64,000 nt of DNA from an uncultured Eubacteriales bacterium (GTDB lineage Bacteria > Bacillota > Clostridia > Christensenellales > Aristaeellaceae): NCBI GenBank assembly GCA_902765395.1, contig CACWZP010000001.1:157583-221582 (forward strand), given 5' to 3'. The notes below the pieces were generated by a model. It had not been told where the DNA came from, did no database searches, and worked only from the letters and a program-made list of their open reading frames with translations. Made by a program: the position numbers and the translations under genes. Numbering within the stretch: the first letter of the stretch is position 1; the number at the start of each line of letters is the position of its first letter. Positions 56,869-64,000 of this stretch are shown in pieces.

Positions 56869-59800
56869 ATGAAAAACAGTGATGTCAGGCGCAGGAACAG
56901 GATTGAGAATGCCTCAATTCGTGCTGCCGTGAATAAAATCAGCGAACGGGCAAGGCTCAGGCGCATCGTTGCGTTCCTGAGCGCTGTGGTCGTGTTCTTC
57001 ACCATGAACACGTTCATATTCGATGCCGGAGCGCAGGAGCCCGCGCCTTCATGCGGTTTTAAGGAACATGTGCATGATGCGTCGTGCCTGGATGAGAACA
57101 TGCAGGCTGTGTGCGGCATGGAGGAACACACCCACACCGAAGCATGCTTTCAGACGGAGTCTGCCGCGCCGGAGGCGAAGGTGACGGAACAGACTGTGCA
57201 GACTGATGATCCGGCTGAACAGCCCGGTTCCGCGGAGGCGGACAAGGAAGCCGCGCCTGCGGATGAAGCGTCCGACAAGGAAGCCGCGCCCGCGGATGAA
57301 GCGGCCGACAAGGAATCCGCGCCTGCGGAAGAAACGTCCGACAAGGAAGCTGCGCCTGCGGAAGAAGCGTCCGACAAGGAAGCCGCCCCCACGGATGAAT
57401 CAGCCGGCAAGGAGGCCGCACCCGCAGAAGAAGCGTCCGGCAAGGAAGCTGTGCCCGCGGATGAATCAGCCGGCAAGGAAGCCGCGCCCGCGGATGAATC
57501 AGCCGGCAAGGAAGCCGCGCCCGCGGAAGAAGCGTCCGGCAAGGAAGCTGTGCCTGCGGAAGAATCGGCTGGCAAGGAAGCCGCCCCCGCGGATGAGGCG
57601 GCCGCCGATGAAGCTGCCCAGGGCGAGGAAAACGCGCCTGAAGAAGACCAGCCGAAAGAAGACCAGCCGGAGGAAGCCGCCCGGGTCATCGTGACCCTGG
57701 ACTTCACCGATTATGTCGCCACCGACAAACACGTCGCGTATATCTATAACGCCACCAAGGTCGCGGTGCTGGTGGACGAGGACAAGATTGGCTCTGTGGA
57801 CGGCGTCAAGGCCGTCTTCCCCGAGAACATGGCGGACGCCGAATCCTCTGAAAAAGCAAGCGGCAAGCTGGTCATCACCGGAAACGAAGATTATGCGCTG
57901 AACGGCGTCACCTACACCGTCACCGGCCTGACCCTCCCGGTCTCCGTCATCGAGGGCACCGGCGCGGATTCGTATGTGGACGGCGACAAGGCGATCACCA
58001 TCAGCACCTCCAACGGCAAGGCCACGCTTCCCGACGTGGACCCCGTATTCGAGGAGACGGCCAAGGGCTATGCCCAAATATTCTCCCTCTTCTCCGATAT
58101 GCAGGAGGAGGCCGAAACCGGCGCGGATGAAGGCCCCTTTGCGCGGCTCATGGACACCCTTCTGGGCGGAAGCGCGCTGGCCGAGGAGCGCGAAATCCGC
58201 ACCCTGCAGATGAAGCTGTTTGACATCGGCCTGAAGGGGGACGACGGCAAGGCCGTGGAGCCCGGCTCCAAGGTCCATGTCGTGGCCTCCTTTGACGGGA
58301 TCGAGGGCGAGGACTTCCAGCTCTATCACATCGTGAACAACACCCCCGTGCTGGTCAGAAATGCCGTGCGGTGCGACAGCGCGGGCCGGGCAGTGGGCTT
58401 CGATTTCGAGATAAGCTCCTTCTCTCCCTTCGCCCTGGTCTACTATACGGTGATGACGGAGACCGGCGAGGTTTATTCCGGCTACAGCCTGAAGGCGGAG
58501 GACAGTGTTCTGAACGCCCAGGCGATCCTGGAAACGCTGGGCATTCAGGCGACGGCGGACAGCGTGGCATGCGCGGATGAGAGCGTCGTGATCGACGGTC
58601 TCAACATCGCCCTGCCCGAAGCCGGCTTCACCAGGGCGCTGGTGACCGTGGCCTCCGGCCTGGACCGCTATGAGATCACGCTGCTGGCGGGGGATGAACT
58701 GAAAGCCACCGCCGGCGATTATACCGTCGCGCTGGACCTGTCCCGGGCGGGCCTGAACGAAAACGGCATCTATAAGGTGGAGATCCGGCAGGTTCCCGCC
58801 ACGGACGCGCATATCGCCGCTGTGGAGGCGGCGCTGTCCGAGGATCTTGAGGATGGGACCCGAAAGATCGCGAAGGTATCCGGCCTTGAACTGGTGGACA
58901 TCGACATACTGGACGTCACCAACCCGGCCAGGCCCGCGGCGGTCGAGCCGAAGGGCGAGGTCGCCGTGACCCTGACCCATGCCGGCGCGGCGGTTCCCAC
59001 CGTCGTCCACTTCCGCAACGACGGCACCACCGAGACGCTGGACGTGGTGGACGGCGTGTTCACGACGGGGAGCTTCTCCACGTTCACCGGTTTCTATACC
59101 GTCGAATTCCATTACAGCGATCAGCAGATCAGCATCGAAGGCGCGACACAGGTGCTGTTGTCCACGCTGATCGAAAAGCTCGGCATCGTCGATGAGGATG
59201 GCAAGCGGATCGACGTAGCCAACGTGACCGCCGTCTCCTTCACTGACGAGCGCCTGGTGACCGTGGAAGAGGTCTCCGGGGAGGTGGAGGTCAACGGCGA
59301 GAGGGTGGACGTGGGTGAAAAGGATTTCCTGCTCACCAGCAACGAGCCCTTCACCAGCCGGGAACAGCTCATCCTGAGCCTGGCGGACGCGGGCGAGATC
59401 GCCGTGGACGTGACGGACTCGCAGGAATCCGCGGATCTGGCGAATTTCCTCACCAAGCTGCTCATAAATGGCGACGATGTGGGGGATGGCGATTATGTCG
59501 TCCGGCTCTACGAAGGTTATGAGGTCAAGCTGTATTTCGCCGAGACTCCGACCTTGCAGTTTGACAACAACGCCCAAGCGCTGACCTATCAGCTGCCCGC
59601 AGGTATTACCGTTCCCGAGGCCACCGAGGCTCAAATCACGATCAACATCAGCAGCCGTGGGGCCGTCTATTCGGTGCCGGGCACGGTCAGTGTGGACAAA
59701 AATGGCCAGGTGAGCGTAGTATTCGATAAGGATGATCCGAATTACAACAAGCTGACGGCGGCGACCAACATCACTTTCCGGATTGGCATCATGGTACAGT

Positions 59801-62800
59801 TTACCGGAGAGACCACAACCATTCGCTGGAGCACCCAGATCGAAAAGGATGTTGTCATTGACTACACGGATTATTCGGACGCCTATGTGGTGAAGAGCGC
59901 TGAATTTGATGAAGATGAATTTGCCTATCACTACACGATCACGGTAAAGGCCACCGGCAACCCGCAGAATGTCAATGTGAAAGACGTGATCAGCGGCAAT
60001 GCGCTGACCTTCGGTAATGATGTTCAGGTTTCTGGAAACAGCTCAAACTATATTGATAATGGGGCCGCGAATGGATTTGACTACACTTTCCCTGAGATGC
60101 AGGACGGTGAGGAGATCACGATCACCTATTCCGCCACGCTCGACCGCAATAAGGTGAAGGACGGCAAGATCACCGCCGATAAGACCAGGAATACCGTCAC
60201 CGTCCGGAATAAGGACGGCGAACCGCATACCGCGGAGTATTCGCATACTCTTTACCTGAAAAGGCCCGTCAAGGGAGACGGTGTGGAGAGCGGAGAAACG
60301 GAGGACGGTGATCGCCTGTACAACTGGCGCGTCGAATACAACAGCACTATGCTGCTTCCCGCCGCCGACGATGTCATAACGGATACCATCGCAGCAGCCG
60401 CCAAGCCGTTCATGAATTATTACAATAATGTGACCGTCCAGGTGTATGACAAGACGGGCCAAGAAGTTCGCACCCAAACCGTCACACCCAACGCATCCGA
60501 AGGGAAGTGGAGCTATACCGTGCCGGATACTGATACGGAGCCCTATCGCTATGTCTTCACGTATCAGACCATCGTTGACATGGATGCAGTGAACAGAAGC
60601 GGCGATATTGTTACACTGACCAACGAAGTTGAAGGGCCGAGCGGTTCAGACAGCGGCTATGTGAGCGTGAAGCCCACGGATTCCGCTTCGATCACCAAGA
60701 GCGTGGTGCATTCGAATACCGAAGAAATAGAATGGGTCTCCACGATCCATGTGCCGGCGACCGGTTTGGACGTGGCTGTGGTTACGGATGAGCTGCCGGT
60801 GCTCTCGATAAAACAGGAGAATTCGGTTGAACATTATAAGAATATGTATGATGAATACATAGCAGATTCTTTGAAAATCAAAGGCCTGCTCGATGATGAA
60901 TTCTATACCGTGGACACTTCGGATAAATCGAAGGTTGTGATCACCTTCTACAAGGATGAGGCGCATACGGTACCTGGCCTGATAGGGGTCGAGGGCGGAC
61001 ATGATATCACCATCCAGCTCAAGACCAATGTCAACCAGGAGGCGCTGGAATATGGATATAATATTGACGCGCCTGGTTATTTTGGTTATTATGCCGACCA
61101 TGTCAATAACATCTGGTTAAACTACCAAAAAAGAGCTTGGGCCCAAGTAACCTTTACGAAGCCGTCGATAAAAAAGAACCTGGAGAACGTGTCCGGCAAA
61201 AGTTTCAAGTATACGATCACGCTGTCCGACGTTACCGAAGAACCCTTGATTGTATACGATGAATTCGACACAAGCCTGATGGAGATCGATCCAACATACC
61301 ATTGGGACCAGCTGAAACTATATGGGGGCAACCAGTATGAACAGAGTCATGACGAGTATCCGGTAAACTACGCGGAAACGGAAACCGGCATCACCCTGAG
61401 CGCGAATTCCCTGCCCAAGCTGTCCAACGGCGAGTTCTACTCCCATTACAAGATCGTCTATTATCTCAGGCTGAAGGAAGGCGTCGACCTGCTTGATCTC
61501 GCGGTGAAAAACGGCGGCAAGTATGACCTGACCAATACCGCGGACTGGGAGGGTCATGAATCGTCATTCACCTATACGACGACGTATGATTTCCTCGATA
61601 AGAAGATCACACAGGAGCCTACGGCTGAAAGCCGCATGGCAAGCTATGAGATCACCTTCAATCCGGAGCAGGGCGAGCTGAATGACGGCCAGCCCATCAC
61701 GATCACCGATATCCTCAGCGCGAACCAGAGCCTGGACTATACCTCTGTCAAAATCGAGTGCAAGCCTGAGGCCAGCATCGAGGATATCCCCTATAACATC
61801 AAGGGAGGCGAGGGCGGCACGACGGTGGCCACGTTTGTTGTGCCGGATTCCACCTTTGTGAAGATCACATACAACGCAATGTTCACCGGCTCAAACGGGG
61901 ACAGCTATTCCAATAAAGTCGAAGCCATTGGCGAAAAAAAGGAGGTCAAGAACACCGTCGATATCGATATTGAAGCTGCGGGCGGAGCCACCATTGCATG
62001 TTTGCAGATCACCAAGGTCGACGCCTTCAACGCCAATAAAAAGCTGGCGGGCGTCAAGTTCAGGCTTACGCTGGACAACGGGGAGAAGATCAAGAACAAG
62101 GATGGATCCATAGAATATGACGAGGTTATCCTGGAATCAGATGAGAACGGCATATTGACCATCAGCGGCGAGGAGTATCAGATCCTCTATGACACGAAGT
62201 ACATCCTGGAGGAGATAGAGCCCAAGGAGGGTTATAAAAATCAGCACATAATGTACAATTATACGCTGACGGATGATATCAATGATGTCAACTATGACGG
62301 CCCGGATTACAAGTACTACTTCAACGATACCTTCCAGATCAAGAACGAACCTCTGGAGGGCCTGGTGGTCGGCAAGGCTGTCGAAAGCACAAAGGAGGAA
62401 GACCTGACCAGGAAATACGGGTTCAAAGTGTTCATCCTCGACGATGCTGGAAATGTGAATACTTCTGTCAACGGGGAATACGGGGACATGAACTTCGATG
62501 AGGGCGTCGCTACCTTCAAGCTGGTCAACAGGCAGCAAATGTCTGCCGCGGGCTTCCCTGCGGGCACCAAATTCAGGGTCGTCGAGACCGATCATGGCGA
62601 GCTTGAGCCGTATTACTCGATCGATGGCGCAAATGCTGTCAGCGGGAATAGCGCGACGGGGACGATCACCGGCGAGAAGTATACCCTCGTGACCTTTACA
62701 AACAAGCAGAAGGGCTCCCTGAAGCTCAAAAAGAAGGTGACAGTGAACGGCTCTGGAGACGGCGTCGGCAAGCTGGCGGACGGCACCTATTCCTTTGAAA

Positions 62801-64000
62801 TCAAGGGCCCCGGTGAAAACGGGAGCGTCAGCCATACCGTCGCGATCACGTTTGAAAACGGCTCCGCCACAGGGGCCGTGCTGGATAAGAAAGCGCTTTC
62901 TGCGGATGAAGACGGTTTCTATGAGGTCGCCGGTCTGGCGGCAGGCGATTATACCATCACCGAGACGGTGCCCGGGAACATGAAGCTGGCCGCGGAAGGC
63001 GGCAAAGCGAGAGGGAAGGACTTTGTCACCGTGACCGTGGAGGCGGGCAAAACCGGGGACAAGGTTCCCGAAACGGCCGTCGCCACCTTCACCAACAACC
63101 TGCCCACGATCGATATTCCCGTCACCAAGGTATGGGAGGACAACAACAACCAGGACGGCAAGCAGCCCAAGAGCATCAAGGTGAATCTGCTGGCGGATGG
63201 CGAGGAGAAGGACGATGCGACCCTGTCCGCGGTGAATGAATGGACACACACCTTCCCCGGCCTGGACAAGTATAAGGATGGGAAGGAAATCGTCTATACC
63301 GTCACCGAAGAACCGGTGGAAGGTTACACCGTGAAGATCACGGGCAGCATGACAGGCGGCTTCACCATCACCAACACCCACGTGCCGGAGAAGACCAGCG
63401 TGACCGTCACCAAGAGCTGGGACGACGGCAACGACCAGGACGGCAAGCGGCCCAAGAGCATCGCGGTGAACCTGCTGGCGGATGGCGTGAAGAAGGACGA
63501 AGCGACCCTGTCTGCGGCGAATGATTGGACACACACCTTCCCCGGCCTGGACAAGTATAAGGATGGGAAGGAGATCGCGTATACCGTCGAGGAGGCCGAG
63601 GTGCCGGATGACTATACGGCGACGGTGGACGGCTTCGATATCACCAATACCCTGAAGACGACGCCCACGCCGTCGCCCGAACCCACCGTGACGCCCGAAC
63701 CCACCGTGACGCCCGAACCCACTGTGACGCCCGAACCCACTGTGACGCCCGAACCCACTGTGACGCCCGAACCCACCGTGACGCCTGAACCCACTGTGAC
63801 GCCCGAACCCACCGTGACGCCCGAACCCACCGTGACGCCTGAACCCACCGAGACGCCTGAACCCACCGAGACGCCTGAGCCGGAGCCCGAAGAGACGCCG
63901 GTGCCGATGGTGGAGATCTCCGGCATCAAGACGTGGAACGACGGGGGCAATGCGCTGGGCCTGCGGCCGGAGAAGATTACCGTGCGGCTGGTGCGCGACG
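56869..64000 (+). CDS. Giant CnaB-type cell-surface protein (partial, runs off the end)
   Basis: An open frame of about 2,377 codons without a stop. A signal segment (RIVAFLSAVVVFFTMNTFIF, about 33-52) is followed by two CGxxEHxHxxxC-type motifs (about 62-95). Next come an acidic repeat region (SDKEAAPAEEA type, about 125-245), large beta-rich domains, several isopeptide-type repeats (EIEWVSTIHVP-like), and then CnaB-like domains: KVDAFNANKKLAGVKFRL (about 1720), VTKVWEDNNNQDGKQPKS (about 2085) and VTKSWDDGNDQDGKRPKS (about 2180). A TPEPTV spacer and another IKTWND domain end the window. A sortase signal should lie beyond. Likely an adhesin on the cell wall. Confidence 0.85.
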   Translation, partial: MKNSDVRRRNRIENASIRAAVNKISERARLRRIVAFLSAVVVFFTMNTFIFDAGAQEPAPSCGFKEHVHDASCLDENMQAVCGMEEHTHTEACFQTESAAPEAKVTEQTVQTDDPAEQPGSAEADKEAAPADEASDKEAAPADEAADKESAPAEETSDKEAAPAEEASDKEAAPTDESAGKEAAPAEEASGKEAVPADESAGKEAAPADESAGKEAAPAEEASGKEAVPAEESAGKEAAPADEAAADEAAQGEENAPEEDQPKEDQPEEAARVIVTLDFTDYVATDKHVAYIYNATKVAVLVDEDKIGSVDGVKAVFPENMADAESSEKASGKLVITGNEDYALNGVTYTVTGLTLPVSVIEGTGADSYVDGDKAITISTSNGKATLPDVDPVFEETAKGYAQIFSLFSDMQEEAETGADEGPFARLMDTLLGGSALAEEREIRTLQMKLFDIGLKGDDGKAVEPGSKVHVVASFDGIEGEDFQLYHIVNNTPVLVRNAVRCDSAGRAVGFDFEISSFSPFALVYYTVMTETGEVYSGYSLKAEDSVLNAQAILETLGIQATADSVACADESVVIDGLNIALPEAGFTRALVTVASGLDRYEITLLAGDELKATAGDYTVALDLSRAGLNENGIYKVEIRQVPATDAHIAAVEAALSEDLEDGTRKIAKVSGLELVDIDILDVTNPARPAAVEPKGEVAVTLTHAGAAVPTVVHFRNDGTTETLDVVDGVFTTGSFSTFTGFYTVEFHYSDQQISIEGATQVLLSTLIEKLGIVDEDGKRIDVANVTAVSFTDERLVTVEEVSGEVEVNGERVDVGEKDFLLTSNEPFTSREQLILSLADAGEIAVDVTDSQESADLANFLTKLLINGDDVGDGDYVVRLYEGYEVKLYFAETPTLQFDNNAQALTYQLPAGITVPEATEAQITINISSRGAVYSVPGTVSVDKNGQVSVVFDKDDPNYNKLTAATNITFRIGIMVQFTGETTTIRWSTQIEKDVVIDYTDYSDAYVVKSAEFDEDEFAYHYTITVKATGNPQNVNVKDVISGNALTFGNDVQVSGNSSNYIDNGAANGFDYTFPEMQDGEEITITYSATLDRNKVKDGKITADKTRNTVTVRNKDGEPHTAEYSHTLYLKRPVKGDGVESGETEDGDRLYNWRVEYNSTMLLPAADDVITDTIAAAAKPFMNYYNNVTVQVYDKTGQEVRTQTVTPNASEGKWSYTVPDTDTEPYRYVFTYQTIVDMDAVNRSGDIVTLTNEVEGPSGSDSGYVSVKPTDSASITKSVVHSNTEEIEWVSTIHVPATGLDVAVVTDELPVLSIKQENSVEHYKNMYDEYIADSLKIKGLLDDEFYTVDTSDKSKVVITFYKDEAHTVPGLIGVEGGHDITIQLKTNVNQEALEYGYNIDAPGYFGYYADHVNNIWLNYQKRAWAQVTFTKPSIKKNLENVSGKSFKYTITLSDVTEEPLIVYDEFDTSLMEIDPTYHWDQLKLYGGNQYEQSHDEYPVNYAETETGITLSANSLPKLSNGEFYSHYKIVYYLRLKEGVDLLDLAVKNGGKYDLTNTADWEGHESSFTYTTTYDFLDKKITQEPTAESRMASYEITFNPEQGELNDGQPITITDILSANQSLDYTSVKIECKPEASIEDIPYNIKGGEGGTTVATFVVPDSTFVKITYNAMFTGSNGDSYSNKVEAIGEKKEVKNTVDIDIEAAGGATIACLQITKVDAFNANKKLAGVKFRLTLDNGEKIKNKDGSIEYDEVILESDENGILTISGEEYQILYDTKYILEEIEPKEGYKNQHIMYNYTLTDDINDVNYDGPDYKYYFNDTFQIKNEPLEGLVVGKAVESTKEEDLTRKYGFKVFILDDAGNVNTSVNGEYGDMNFDEGVATFKLVNRQQMSAAGFPAGTKFRVVETDHGELEPYYSIDGANAVSGNSATGTITGEKYTLVTFTNKQKGSLKLKKKVTVNGSGDGVGKLADGTYSFEIKGPGENGSVSHTVAITFENGSATGAVLDKKALSADEDGFYEVAGLAAGDYTITETVPGNMKLAAEGGKARGKDFVTVTVEAGKTGDKVPETAVATFTNNLPTIDIPVTKVWEDNNNQDGKQPKSIKVNLLADGEEKDDATLSAVNEWTHTFPGLDKYKDGKEIVYTVTEEPVEGYTVKITGSMTGGFTITNTHVPEKTSVTVTKSWDDGNDQDGKRPKSIAVNLLADGVKKDEATLSAANDWTHTFPGLDKYKDGKEIAYTVEEAEVPDDYTATVDGFDITNTLKTTPTPSPEPTVTPEPTVTPEPTVTPEPTVTPEPTVTPEPTVTPEPTVTPEPTVTPEPTVTPEPTETPEPTETPEPEPEETPVPMVEISGIKTWNDGGNALGLRPEKITVRLVRD
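57236..57606 (+). repeat. Acidic Ala/Glu/Lys tandem repeat in the surface gene
   Basis: A degenerate 30- to 36-bp unit, about ten to twelve copies, encodes (S/A)xKEAAPA(D/E)E. Neighbouring copies differ mainly at synonymous sites and at D/E, S/G swaps. It probably gives an extended spacer and may vary in copy number between strains. Confidence 0.7.
63691..63870 (+). repeat. Ten tandem 18-bp units encoding TPEPTV
   Basis: Ten in-phase copies of an 18-bp unit (ACGCCCGAACCCACCGTG with C/T changes; the last two end in GAG, giving TPEPTE). It makes a stiff Thr/Pro/Glu wall-spanning or stalk segment between CnaB-type domains. Slippage could change its length. Confidence 0.85.

Noticed and set aside
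57499-59931. An 810-codon open frame on the minus strand
   Set aside because: It is the shadow of the surface protein gene on the other strand, has no ribosome site or domain, and exists only because the sequence is GC-rich.

Overview
The window looks like a large GC-rich mobile DNA region in a gut-type member of the Bacillota (class Clostridia). The basis is the Gram-positive conjugation genes (PcfB, VirD4, Maff2 families), Shine-Dalgarno-led starts with frequent TTG/GTG, and a giant CnaB-type surface protein on the flank. No rRNA gene, complete tRNA or CRISPR array is present.

Region A (1 to about 34,549, nearly all minus strand) is one end of an integrative and conjugative element (ICE). 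From right to left it holds small regulatory genes, a replication initiator-like gene with in-gene iterons, a ParB-like protein, a nearly complete Tad/Flp pilus operon (CpaB, TadZ, TadA, TadB, TadC, Flp-type pilin, two pseudopilin-like proteins, a CARDB-repeat secreted protein, a prepilin peptidase), a 2,770-residue polyvalent methylase/helicase, a TOPRIM protein, two toxin-antitoxin-like nucleotidyltransferase modules (AbiE and HTH/DUF6036), MobC and relaxase, a PAPS-reductase-like protein, PcfB, the VirD4 coupling protein and a Maff2 pilin-like protein. The mating-channel genes (VirB6/VirB4) are expected beyond position 1.

Region B (34,550 to 56,378) is a second, self-contained integrative mobilizable element. 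It is bounded by two identical 99-bp direct repeats made of the 3' part of a tRNA-Thr(GGT) gene plus its terminator. It carries its own tyrosine integrase, primase/helicase, Phd/ParE-type toxin-antitoxin pair, relaxase and MobC with an oriT-like region, a ParM/ParR partition pair, an Xre regulator with a sigma-factor-like gene, and a defence-type cargo. The cargo is an unknown 352-residue protein, type III restriction-modification (Mod/Res), an OLD-family nuclease, RhuM, an AAA/DUF4143 ATPase and a DUF3990/DUF3791 cluster. Neither repeat is preceded by the 5' half of the tRNA, so the intact gene probably lies left of position 1 and the two elements sit in tandem at the same tRNA-Thr site.

Region C (56,379 to the end) is probably host chromosome: a promoter region followed by a giant partial cell-surface protein with Cys/His motifs, acidic repeats, CnaB-like domains and a Thr-Pro-Glu-Pro spacer.

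The observations most worth following are seven 15-bp palindromic iterons beside an AT-rich tract inside the rep-like gene (a candidate replication origin), three 16-bp palindromes at exactly 36-bp spacing inside the helicase gene, a TnpV gene overprinted in another frame of that same gene, the tandem tRNA-Thr accretion, and the unexplained genes in the defence cargo.
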